Positions 35,657 through 43,309 of a DNA stretch of 64,000 nt are shown here, in pieces. The position numbers were made by a program, and so were the translations under genes. The notes beneath the pieces were generated by a model that was given only the letters and a program-made list of their open reading frames with translations, did not search any database and was not told the DNA's origin. The DNA comes from Roseiarcus sp963787135 (lineage in GTDB: Bacteria > Pseudomonadota > Alphaproteobacteria > Rhizobiales > Beijerinckiaceae), in assembly GCA_963787135.1 (NCBI GenBank), contig CAWBBW010000030.1:186001-250000 (forward strand), given 5' to 3'. How positions within the stretch are numbered: the first letter of the stretch is position 1; every line of letters starts with the position of its first letter.

Positions 35657-36205
35657 TTAAGCGACACTAGCCGAGGCCCTGGCATTCCGGCCGCGGCCCA
35701 AAGCTACAACACCCAATCCCGCGAAACCCGCGAGCATCATGGCCCAAGTCGCGGGCTCGGGAATTGTCGTGATGCTCAGGGTCTGGGAGCCGGAGTTGTC
35801 GGAATAGGTGCTATCCCAGTAACCCACGTGAATTTCGCCCGACAGGCCGTCGAGGATCGTCGGGCCTGTGCCGATGAGAAAGAAATGGGTCGCGTCTTCG
35901 CCGACGAGAGCGCCGAAGTTGAACGTGTAACCGAGCATGGTCCACTGCCCGCCAAAGGCGTTAGGCACCGGAATGCCGTCCGCAGTCGAACTGCGAGCAG
36001 CAGTCGCCCCTGCGCTCCACAGGGTCGACGGATCAATGACAGTGAAGTCGTAGACCGTCGCCGGGGTGGCGTCGATGCCAGTGTCCAGCCAGGCCGGAAC
36101 ATCATTAATTGCATCAACGGTGTAGGTCGTCGCCTGAGCAGTCGAAGCGAGGAGGGTCGCGGCGATGGACAGTCCGGCGACTGCCCCTATGGTGCTGAGT
36201 TTCAT
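35657..36205 (-). CDS. PEP-CTERM sorting-domain protein
   Basis: A 182-residue exported protein. The signal peptide is MKLSTIGAVAGLSIAATLLA, cleaved near AQATTY. The C-terminus is a canonical PEP-CTERM tail: the motif IPEPATWAMM, a membrane helix LAGFAGLGVVALG and arginines (GRGRNARAS). Such proteins are processed by an exosortase and attached to or released from the outer surface; no exosortase is in this window. The mature domain has aromatic beta strands (FFLIGTGPTILDGLSGEIHV) and no known fold assignment. A terminator follows directly. Confidence 0.85.
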   Translation of the reverse strand: MKLSTIGAVAGLSIAATLLASTAQATTYTVDAINDVPAWLDTGIDATPATVYDFTVIDPSTLWSAGATAARSSTADGIPVPNAFGGQWTMLGYTFNFGALVGEDATHFFLIGTGPTILDGLSGEIHVGYWDSTYSDNSGSQTLSITTIPEPATWAMMLAGFAGLGVVALGRGRNARASASVA

Positions 36206-36260
36206 TTAGAAGTTCCCCCTTACGTTACACCGCATAGAACAAACGCACTATAACGACTAG

Positions 36261-37933
36261 TGCCGTCCATAAACGATTGTTTTATTTTGAGGAATGGCCG
36301 TTCTTGGAGGTCGCGCGAGGGCACGGAGGGGCTTTTTCTTTTGCGTGTAGGCTCGAAAGCCGTGATGAGGGGCGCTGAGGGGCGGAGAGCGATGCGGGTT
36401 CGATCCGAGCTCAGGCCGGTCGAGCGAGAGCTTTATCGGCGACGGGGTCGATCGGTCAGCCTGGCTTGAGCCGGGCAAAAAGAGCAAGATTGTAGGCGAC
36501 GACTGACGACCAGACGTATGCCCTGAAGTGGTCCAGCCCGCGCCAGATGCAACGCGCCAGACCATAGGCGCGCTTCAAGCACGAGATGTCTGATTCGATG
36601 CCGGCTCGGAAGTTGCGCAGCTTGCGATAGACCCAGTTGCTCTTGACCATCTCCATGACGCGCAGGCCGGCCTTCTTGTGGAACGCCACGTCGCGGACGC
36701 CAAGGGCCTTCGCCTCGCCGAGATTATGACGGCTGGCGAAACCGCCGTCGGCGGCCGTCTGTCGAGGCGCCTCGCCATAGAAACCGATGTGGCGGTTGAG
36801 CATGGGCAAGAAGCGTTCGCTGTCCGCCGGATTGCCGGCCTCGATCACCAGGTCGAGGATCAAGCCGCTGCGGCCAGCGGTCAGGTTGAGCTTGTGGCCA
36901 TATTCAACCTCGCGGCCGCCCTTGACGATGATGTCGGCGTGCGGCTCGAACAGGCTGACGATCTTTTCATTGGCGGCGACCGCCTCGCCATGAAGAACGC
37001 GACGCTCGGTTTGGGCGATGATCCGCTCGATCAGCGGGCGATAGTGGCGGAACTCGGCTTGCCACAGCGCCACCGTCATCGGGTCCGGCGCCCGCCATAA
37101 CTGCATCGCGGCCTGATCGGCATAGGCCAAGGTCGCCTGGGTCAGCTTGATCAGCTCACGGTAATGGGGGACCCGGTTCGGTCGACCGCGGGTGAACTCG
37201 ATCGCGCGCGCCCGCTTCTTCGCCGCGCGCCGATGATCGCGCCACACGAGACGGCCGCCGATCAAGGCGTCGGCTCCCTTCAACAGCCGCACCATCACGC
37301 GAACCGCATCCCAGAGAAGACTGCTGTCGCTCGGATCATGCATGAGCGCGGCGGCGACCGTGCTGTCGAGCCGTACGACCTTGCCGGTCTCGACTTTCTC
37401 CTGACGCGCGCTGGCAAGCAGGATGCGATTGATCGCCTCCCATGTTTCGGCCCGGATGGCGCTGATTGTCATGTGCAGCACCGACTTCTTCGGCGTCCAC
37501 GACAGCGGCAGCCGAGCGAAGGCGCGGAACGAGGCGGAGTCTTCGAGATGAAACGGAATCTCCGCGTAGCTCAGCTGGCGATGCTGCTTGAGAAGCCGCA
37601 GCGCAAGACCGACTCGGCCGACAGACCCCGTCGCCCGGTCTCCTTGACGCTATGCCGGCGCAGATCCTCCGCCACCAGCCCGACCAGCTCGCGATGCTCG
37701 TCCAGCCATTGCGACATCGCCTTCAGTTCGCGGCCGATCTCGTGCCCGGCGAAGAGATCGAATAGGCTGGCCTGGACGGGGCGTTCCTGACGCATTGTCG
37801 GCTCCGGCGGTGGCGGTTTTGCTTTTGGAATCAGTGGCTTGATCCCAAAGTTTACCCGAAACCGCCGGGCCTTGCACTCGATAAAACAGCAATTCCTTAA
37901 ATAATTTCAGCGTCTTAGCGTTTATGGACGGGC
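36261..37933 (-). mobile_element. ISNCY-type insertion sequence
   Basis: Ends in imperfect inverted repeats TGCCGTCCATAAACG (left) and CGTTTATGGACGGGCA (right), flanked by a 4-bp CTAG on both sides that may be the target duplication. It is 1673 bp long and contains one frameshifted transposase gene on the minus strand. It lies between a PEP-CTERM gene and zur. Confidence 0.7.
36456..37795 (-). pseudogene. ISNCY-family (ISDol1-like) transposase, frameshifted
   Basis: The N-terminal part (QASLFDLFAGHEIGRELKAM) and the main part (LKQHRQLSYAEIPFHLEDSA, then VVRLDSTVAAALMHDPSDSS followed by LLWD, typical of the ISDol1 group) lie in different frames with a shift near 37578. The second catalytic Asp region is QTAADGGFASRHNL. 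The Glu region is ESDISCLKRAYG. Full length would be about 446 residues. It could be an assembly indel; programmed frameshifting is not known for this group. Confidence 0.78.
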
Positions 37934-37970
37934 ACTAGACTAGGTCGTTTGCATAGTCAATACAAATTAT

Positions 37971-38010
37971 GGACGGAAGTTAGCGTTCAAGGACGGAATT
38001 TATCGTTCAA
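37971..38010 (+). repeat. Two tandem 20-bp repeats next to the IS end and zur 3' end
   Basis: GGACGGAAGTTAGCGTTCAA is followed at once by GGACGGAATTTATCGTTCAA, 18 of 20 bases identical, then GGAATG. The units resemble the ATGGACGG part of the adjacent IS terminus and also the multiple end repeats of IS21-type elements, so this may be the remnant of another transposon end. The last codons of zur run into it. Confidence 0.5.
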
Positions 38011-38503
38011 GGAATGTGAGTCTATTCCACTATCCGAGTTCTTGCAAGCTCGGCACAGGCCCTGCGCCTCGACCATCACCCGCCGAAGGGTGAAGCCGGC
38101 GTCCGCAGCCGACCCTGCAATTGCGCGCGTCACGCCGGGGTCCTCGATCTCTTCGCTGCGGCCGCAGGACTTGGCAGATCAGCAGCATGCCGTGATGGGC
38201 GTGGTCGAGATGTTCGCACGGCGCATAGGCGTTGAGGCTCTCGATCTTGTGCACGAAGCCGTGCTCAAGAAAGAAGTCGAGCGTCCGGTAGACGGTCGGC
38301 GGCGCGACCTGCTTGCCCTCGCGGCGGGAGAGTTCCTCCAGGATCGCATAGGCGCCGAGCGGCGCGGCGCTCCCGCTGAAAATATCCAGCACCCGCCGTC
38401 GAAGCGGCGTCAGCTGCGCGCCCTGGCGCAGACAGGCGCCCTCGACTTGCGACGCCCAGGTCGCCGGGTCGTGATCACAGCCGCACGCGTTCGCCATCGT
38501 CAT
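37987..38503 (-). pseudogene. zur: Fur-family zinc uptake regulator Zur, frameshifted near the 3' end
   Basis: Zinc-responsive repressor. The DNA-binding part is intact: LTPLRRRVLDIFSGSAAPLG, PTVYRTLDFFLEHGFVHKIE. Metal ligands are visible in CEHLDHAHHGMLLICQ. After CQ the frame shifts by one base near 38150, and the homologous continuation SCGRSEEIEDPG, then FTLRRVMVEAQGLCRACK, restores the second C-x2-C pair. ATG at 38503 or 38497. Divergent from znuABC with a Zur-type box in between. Either an indel error or a truncated regulator; truncation would remove the structural zinc cysteines. Confidence 0.8.
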
Positions 38504-38581
38504 CCTCGTTGATCAAGTTCTTAGCATGGGCGTAGCCGCCCGTCGCCCGCGCTCGCCTGGCTTGGGGGTTGCGCGCCGCAT

Positions 38582-38596
38582 TGTTATAACATAACA
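38582..38596. promoter_or_regulatory. Zur-type operator between zur and znuA
   Basis: TGTTATAACATAACA is a palindrome (TGTTAT, 3-nt centre, ATAACA) of the kind bound by alphaproteobacterial Zur. It lies about 80 bp from the zur start and 48 bp before znuA, suiting repression of znuABC when zinc is abundant. A similar 14-mer occurs upstream of the COG0523 gene at 43125. Confidence 0.65.
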
Positions 38597-38643
38597 CTCC
38601 GCGCCCGGGCTGGCGAGCCCGCCGCCATAAGGAGATGAATCCC

Positions 38644-39528
38644 GTGCCAACCAATCCCATGACGAAAGCGCTTCCTCTCGTCGCAGCGGTCGCTTTTTGC
38701 GCCTTCAGTGCGCCTGCTCTGGCCGACCCGGTGAAGGTCGTGGCGGCCGAGAATTTCTACGGCGACCTTGCGACCCAGATCGGCGGCGACAATGTCGCGG
38801 TGACGAGCATTCTCTCGAACCCCGACGACGACCCGCATCTCTTCGAGGCGAGCCCCGAGACGGCGAAGGCGCTCTCCGACGCCAAGGTGGTCATCGTCAA
38901 CGGCGTCGACTACGACCCCTGGATGGAGAAGCTGCTCGGCGCCCACAAGGCGCCGGGGCGCAAGGAGATCGTGGTCGGCGCGCTGGTTGGCCACAAACCG
39001 GGCGACAATCCGCACCTCTGGTACGATCCGGCCTATATGAAGGCCGCCGGCAAGGCGCTCGTCGCCGACCTCGTCGCCGTCGACCCCTCGCACAAGGCGG
39101 ACTATGAACAGGGCTATGCGAAGTACCTCGATTCGCTGAAGCCTCTCGACGACAAGATCGCCGCGATGCGCAAATCCTACGCCGGCCAGCCGGTCACTGC
39201 TTCGGAGCCCGTGTTCGGGTATCAGGCGGGGTTGATCGGCCTCAAGGTCCACAATGAGAAATACGCGCTCGCGATCATGAACAACGCCGAACCGACCCCC
39301 TCTGAAGTGGCGGGCTTCGAGAATGACCTCAAAGGCCACAAGGTGAAAGCGATGCTCTACAATGCCCAGGCGAGCGAGCCGGGGGTGGCGAAACTCGTGC
39401 AGCTCGCAAAGGACAATGGCATCCCGGTCGTCGGGGTCTCCGAGACGGAGCCGCCGAACTCGACCTATCAGGTCTGGATGATGGGGCAGCTCGACACCCT
39501 CGACAAGGCGCTCGGCCCGACGCAGTGA
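38644..39528 (+). CDS. znuA: Zinc/manganese ABC transporter, substrate-binding protein
   Basis: Periplasmic cluster A-I metal-binding protein that delivers Zn2+ to ZnuB/ZnuC. Signal peptide MTKALPLVAAVAFCAFSAPA. Ligand regions: DDDPHLFEAS and GDNPHLWYDPAY supply histidines. The third site reads TASEPVFGYQAGLIGL, with Glu where classical ZnuA has His. There is no His-rich loop. The start GTG 38644 has AAGGAG nine bases upstream; ATG 38635 is flush against that site and ATG 38659 is also possible. The stop overlaps the GTG of znuC. Confidence 0.88.
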   Translation: MPTNPMTKALPLVAAVAFCAFSAPALADPVKVVAAENFYGDLATQIGGDNVAVTSILSNPDDDPHLFEASPETAKALSDAKVVIVNGVDYDPWMEKLLGAHKAPGRKEIVVGALVGHKPGDNPHLWYDPAYMKAAGKALVADLVAVDPSHKADYEQGYAKYLDSLKPLDDKIAAMRKSYAGQPVTASEPVFGYQAGLIGLKVHNEKYALAIMNNAEPTPSEVAGFENDLKGHKVKAMLYNAQASEPGVAKLVQLAKDNGIPVVGVSETEPPNSTYQVWMMGQLDTLDKALGPTQ

Positions 39529-40359
39529 CTGCGCTACGCTTCGACAATGTGACGATCAGGCTCGGCCGCCGGGACATCCTCTCAGCGGCGAGCTTCGAAA
39601 TCCGCGATGGCGAATTTGTCGGCATGCTCGGCGCGAACGGCGCCGGCAAGACGACGCTCATGCGCGCGGCGCTCGGCCTTATTGCAGTTGAATCAGGCGC
39701 GATCGGCGTCCTCGGTGAGCCGGTTGCGCGCGGTAACGCCGCAGTCGGCTACATGCCGCAGAACCGCGCCGCCATAGCAGGCTTGCGGCTCACCGGTTGG
39801 GACGTGGTCGCGAGCGCCGCGATCGGACGCCGCTTCGGCTTCGTCCGCCTCGACAGGAAAATCCGGCGCGAGATCGACTGGGCGCTGGACGAAGTCGGCG
39901 CGCGCGATCTTGCCCAGCGCTCGATCGGCGAACTGTCGGGCGGCGAGCGCCAGAAGGTGCTGCTCAGCCAGGCATTGCTCGGCCGGCCGCGCCTGCTGCT
40001 GCTCGACGAGCCGCTGATCTCGCTCGACCCGGCGCATCAGAAGAGCATCGTCGAAACCGCGAGGCGCATCTGCGACAATCTCAAGGTCGCGATCGTGTTC
40101 AGCGCCCACGAGCTCAACCCGCTCGTCAACGCGATCGACCGCGTGCTCTATCTCGGCGCAGGCGCGGCGGTGATCGGCCCGGTCGACGAGGTTGTGACCG
40201 GGCCGGTGCTGTCGCGCCTCTATGGCGCCCAGATCGAAGTCGTCCAGAATCAAGGATCGCTATTTCGTGATGGCGGGCGACGTCGATGTCGAGCGCGACG
40301 CGCATCGCCACGACCACGCGCATGGCTCCTCGCACGATCACGACGACGCCCATGTTTGA
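39525..40359 (+). pseudogene. znuC: Zinc ABC transporter ATPase, frameshifted at the C-terminal tail
   Basis: ABC ATPase powering zinc import: Walker A GANGAGKTTL, signature LSGGERQK, Walker B LLLLDEPLIS, switch His in FSAHELNP. The ATPase core is intact in one frame to about 40250 (QIEVVQNQ). The natural end is in the next frame: DRYFVMAGDVDVERDAH, then a histidine-rich tail rich in HDHAHGSSHDHDD, stopping at 40359. One base is gained or two lost near 40250. It overlaps znuA (GTGA) and znuB (the znuB ATG lies inside its last codons). Likely functional if the shift is an assembly error. Confidence 0.82.
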
Positions 40360-41143
40360 ATATGACTTCATGCGCACGGCCTTCGCCGCGTCGGGGATTG
40401 CCGCGGTCCTGGCGGGGACGGTCGGCTTCTTCCTTGTTCTGCGCGGTCAGACCTTCGCGGGCCACGCGCTCTCGCACGCCGGATTCGCCGGCGCGACGGG
40501 GGCGGTGCTGTTCGGGCTCTCGCCGTTCGCCGGCCTCGTCGGCTTCACGTTCCTGACCGGCGTCGGCATGGGACTGTTCGGGGAGAAGCTCGCCGAGCGC
40601 GACGTGGCGATCGGCATGATGCTGTCGCTTGCCTTGGGCCTCGGCCTCTTGTTCCTGCATTTCTACACTTCGGCGGCGACGCAGGCGGCCGCGCTGCTGT
40701 TCGGCAACGTGCTCGGCGTCGACGACGCGGCGCTCCTCAATCTGGTCCTGCTCGCCATCTTGAGCCTTGCTGCGCTCACGCTCATCGGGCGGCCGCTCGT
40801 CTTCGCCTCGTTGCAGCCTGAACTCGCCGAGGCGCGGGGGGTGCCGCTGCGCTTCGTCTCGACGGCCTTTCTGGCGATCGTCGCGGTGGCGGTCGCCGAA
40901 TGCGCGCAGATCGTAGGTGTCCTGCTGGTGTTCACGCTGATGGTGGGCCCTGCGGCGGCGGCAATGAACCTCACCCGCCGCTTGGCCGCCGCTGTCGTGC
41001 TCTCGGCCGGGCTCGCACTCGCAGAAGCCTGGGGAGGACTGACGCTCGCCTTCTATACCGATTGGCCGACCAGCTTCTGGATCACCGCGCTCTCAGGCAT
41101 GGTGTTCTTCGGCGCGGCGGCGGCGAGGCGCTTCGCGGGTTGA
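40352..41143 (+). CDS. znuB: Zinc ABC transporter, permease
   Basis: A 263-residue ABC-3 family permease with about eight helices: MRTAFAASGIAAVLAGTVGF, FAGHALSHAGFAGATGAVLF (the conserved HALSHAG loop), LLVFTLMVGPAAAAMNLTRR near the C-terminus. ATG at 40352, overlapping the end of znuC, so the three genes form a tight operon. The last 130 bases are duplicated, with an internal inversion, at 47113-47239. A strong hairpin terminator follows 50 bp downstream. Confidence 0.88.
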   Translation: MFEYDFMRTAFAASGIAAVLAGTVGFFLVLRGQTFAGHALSHAGFAGATGAVLFGLSPFAGLVGFTFLTGVGMGLFGEKLAERDVAIGMMLSLALGLGLLFLHFYTSAATQAAALLFGNVLGVDDAALLNLVLLAILSLAALTLIGRPLVFASLQPELAEARGVPLRFVSTAFLAIVAVAVAECAQIVGVLLVFTLMVGPAAAAMNLTRRLAAAVVLSAGLALAEAWGGLTLAFYTDWPTSFWITALSGMVFFGAAAARRFAG

Positions 41144-41191
41144 ACAGACTGGGGCCTTGGGCCTCCGCCGCGTTCCTCAGTGAAAGCGACT

Positions 41192-41221
41192 AGGCAGGAC
41201 GGTTTGACGTCTGTCCTGCCT
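41192..41221 (+). terminator. Hairpin terminator after znuABC
   Basis: Perfect 9-bp stem AGGCAGGAC / GTCCTGCCT with a 12-nt loop, followed by TTTGC. It lies between znuB and the 3' end of the metallothionein fragment coming from the other strand and could serve both. Confidence 0.6.
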
Positions 41222-41245
41222 TTGCGGCGCACGTCACGACCTGCG

Positions 41246-41356
41246 TCAGCCGTGGCATTTGCACCCGGCGTGGTGGCAGCCGTCGCCTTTGGCGTGGTGG
41301 CCTGCGCATTCGTCGCTGCAATAGATCCGGCCGTCGCGCTTCACGCCCTGGTCGAC
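41246..41356 (-). pseudogene. Metallothionein gene, 3' fragment
   Basis: In the minus-strand frame ending at 41246 the residues VDQGVKRDGRIYCSDECAGH followed by HAKGDGCHHAGCKCHG are the C-terminal two thirds of a bacterial BmtA/SmtA-type metallothionein: Y-C-S-x2-C-A, then G-C-x2-A-G-C-x-C. The CxCxxC start is missing here and is found at 42504-42560 beyond a degenerate transposon. Both pieces are in the same orientation, so the gene has been split. Confidence 0.78.
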
Positions 41357-42503
41357 GAGGAGTGTGTGTGGGGGTGGGGGTTGTGTAGATTGGTGGAATG
41401 GTGTGCTGAATATTGAGGTTGAGTAGATGAGAAGACGATGGGATAGGATTTGGTCAGTTCACACGGAAGGTAAGCCGGTTCGGTGGTCGTGGAGACGATC
41501 AGTTCGACGATGACGAGATAGTGAGCAGCGGTTTGGCCGAATTGGGTATGAACGAGATAGGAGATGCTAGATCTTGTTACATTTGCTGGTCGGAGGAGAT
41601 GATGAACTTCATTGATATGAGTCATCGGCGAGGCGCTGCAATTCAAGTTTCCACATCGAGGGAGCGTTAGATCTGCCGCAAGGCGGTGATGACCAGGCGG
41701 CGAGGAGCGGATAGCGAACATGGCCGAAGTCTTGCCACCATCGGCGGATCGTTGAACCGCGAAGGCCGCCGTATCGTTGTCGATACCGACGCTGACACAG
41801 CCCGCGTGGAGGAGAGATCATATATTCCGTAAGGCACGGCGCGGAGAACTCCTTGAAGGAAATCGTGCACGCGCACTTCCTCCGGATCGACATGTATGAG
41901 CCACTCGCGGTGGCGTTCTTGAAATCGCCGATCAGTTCCTTCTTCTTGGTATCGACGGAGATAGCTGGCTGGTTCTCGGACATGGACGTCTAGACGCGTC
42001 ATAGATGACGTGGAATTGAGCGTCGCGGTCGGGATGTCAGCGCCCTCGCGCGTCTTGCTGTTGGCCTGCAGGCTGAACTTCTGCTTCTTCAGCAACTCGC
42101 CGACAACCGTATGGCTGATCTAGGCCCGAGCTTGTCGAGTTCAGCCGCCAGCCGGCGCAGGCTCTTGCACGTCCAGCGCAGCGGCGACATCGGATCGCCG
42201 CGCGTGTCGGGCCGACCAGCGCGTTCAGATCATCGAGCAAACCGGGGTCCGTTCCGTCAACGATTGCGTCCCCCTCCCGGACGGCGAACGCCACCGAGCC
42301 AGGGGGCGCCGTCCATTCCTTCAGGCCGCGCCATCGTGCTCGCGGCGATGCGCGTGACGCGGGAAACCGCGGCTATGCCGCCATGCCCCGCCGCCCTGGC
42401 CGACGCAGCGAAAAGCCGCCGGCGTCACAGGAGGCAGTATCGCGGCATGCGCACTCGGAGGAGAGAAAACAAAAAAAAGAGGAAGAGGAAAAGGGAAAAA
42501 GCT
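41357..42503 (-). mobile_element. Degenerate ISAzo13-family transposon inserted in the metallothionein gene
   Basis: Fragments of one transposase occur in order on the minus strand but in several frames. These are an AVSRVTRIAASTMARGLKEW-like start near 42360, DPGLLDDLNALVGP near 42230, SLQANSKTREGADIPTATLN near 42060, PAISVDTKKKELIGDFKNA near 41960, WKLELQRLAD near 41620, and LVIVELIVSTTTEPAYLPCE near 41500. These match ISAzo13 (Rhodopirellula-type DDE) transposases. Multiple frameshifts mean it is long dead. Clear terminal repeats could not be found; the edges are low-complexity (a purine/pyrimidine run near 42460-42500 and a GTGTGTGTGGGGG run near 41360). Confidence 0.7.
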
Positions 42504-42560
42504 AACGACACAGACGCAGTCGCTGCAGGCGCATTTCACTCGATCAACGGTCACAGTCAT
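42504..42560 (-). pseudogene. Metallothionein gene, 5' fragment
   Basis: ATG at 42560 overlaps the stop of the arsR-type gene (ATGA). The reading frame gives MTVTVDRVKCACSDCVCVV, the C-A-C-x2-C-x-C opening typical of bacterial metallothioneins, then runs into transposon sequence. Joined with 41246-41356 it would encode a protein of about 54 residues of normal family length. The sequence GTCG occurs at both breakpoints and could be the insertion target. Confidence 0.75.
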
Positions 42561-42886
42561 GGGATGGCTCCTGTTTCAGTTATGTCTTCGTCATGCTCAT
42601 GCGGTTCTGCGAGGTGCTCGATCATGTTCGTCAGCATGTCCCGGACATGGGAGTCGGGAATGTTGTAGAACACTTGCTTGCCCCGCCGCCTCGCCTTCAG
42701 GAGCCGAGCGGCCCGCAAAAGACGCAGGTGATGGGACACCAGCGACTGGCTGAGCCCGAGCCGGGAGGTAATCTCCCCCACGCTCCGCGGAGCATCCAGG
42801 CAGCTGGCCACGATCGAGAGCCTGTTCGGCTCGCCAAGCAGACGGAACATCTCGGCAAGGGCGCTGGTCTGATCGGCAGTCAGCAT
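42557..42886 (-). CDS. ArsR/SmtB-family metal-sensing repressor
   Basis: A 109-residue winged-helix repressor: LAEMFRLLGEPNRLSIVASC, RLGLSQSLVSHHLRLLRAAR as recognition helix, KARRRGKQVFYNIPDSHV. The alpha-5 zinc site D-x-H-x10-H-x2-E is complete (DSHVRDMLTNMIEHLAE), followed by a HEHDED tail. The ELCVC arsenic site is absent. It should therefore sense zinc or a similar divalent metal, like SmtB/CzrA. ATG 42886 chosen (GTG 42892 possible). It overlaps the start of the metallothionein gene, giving an smtB-smtA-like operon, and has a palindromic operator immediately upstream. Confidence 0.88.
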   Translation of the reverse strand: MLTADQTSALAEMFRLLGEPNRLSIVASCLDAPRSVGEITSRLGLSQSLVSHHLRLLRAARLLKARRRGKQVFYNIPDSHVRDMLTNMIEHLAEPHEHDEDITETGAIP

Positions 42887-42898
42887 CGTCACTAACCT

Positions 42899-42914
42899 AT
42901 GAACACGTGTTCAT
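42899..42914. promoter_or_regulatory. SmtB/ArsR-type operator
   Basis: ATGAACACGTGTTCAT is a perfect 16-bp palindrome matching the ATGAACA-x2-TGTTCAT operator of SmtB/ZiaR/CzrA-type repressors. It starts 13 bp upstream of the repressor ATG, so autoregulation of the repressor-metallothionein operon is expected. Confidence 0.75.
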
Positions 42915-43309
42915 GTGTCATAGATTTGTGTCCGAGTCAAGTCGCCCAAAAAGGCACAATCAGTCGAGCCGCAACCCCATGCCCAATTGGCATTGCCGGG
43001 CGATGCAGGAGCGAGAGTTCGAGCAGTGCGACGGCGGGGTCACCGCCTGAGCCAGAGCCGACTTGGCATCTGAGACAACGTGATCTGTGCGCGCCGTGGC
43101 AAGTGCTTGCCTTTTGACTGTGACGTTATAACGTATCATTTGGTGTCCAGGAACCTGAGAGTGGCGATGACTCCAAACTCCGGGGCTTTGAGATCGGCTT
43201 CCTGCTGTTTGCGCCCGCGGCGCTACTTCGCCCGCAATGATTGAAACACAACCGGCCGGACAAGAGCGACGCCGCGTGACCGACCGCCTGCCGGGAAGGC
43301 ATTCCAGTC
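42915..43309. other. Intergenic region between the SmtB operon and the COG0523 gene
   Basis: About 395 bases with only short open frames. It contains the Zur-like site at 43125-43138 and should hold the promoter of the GTPase gene. No other structure was noticed. Confidence 0.5.
43125..43138. promoter_or_regulatory. Zur-like site upstream of the COG0523 gene
   Basis: GTTATAACGTATCA matches 12 of 14 bases of the zur-znuA operator (GTTATAACATAACA). The core ACGTTATAACGT is itself a 12-bp palindrome. It lies 172 bp before the GTPase start. Zur control is typical of zinc-related COG0523 genes, so this is a plausible site. Confidence 0.5.

Noticed and set aside
41180..41416. 78-codon plus-strand frame after znuB
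   Set aside because: It is the complement of the metallothionein fragment, which has a far stronger cysteine pattern.
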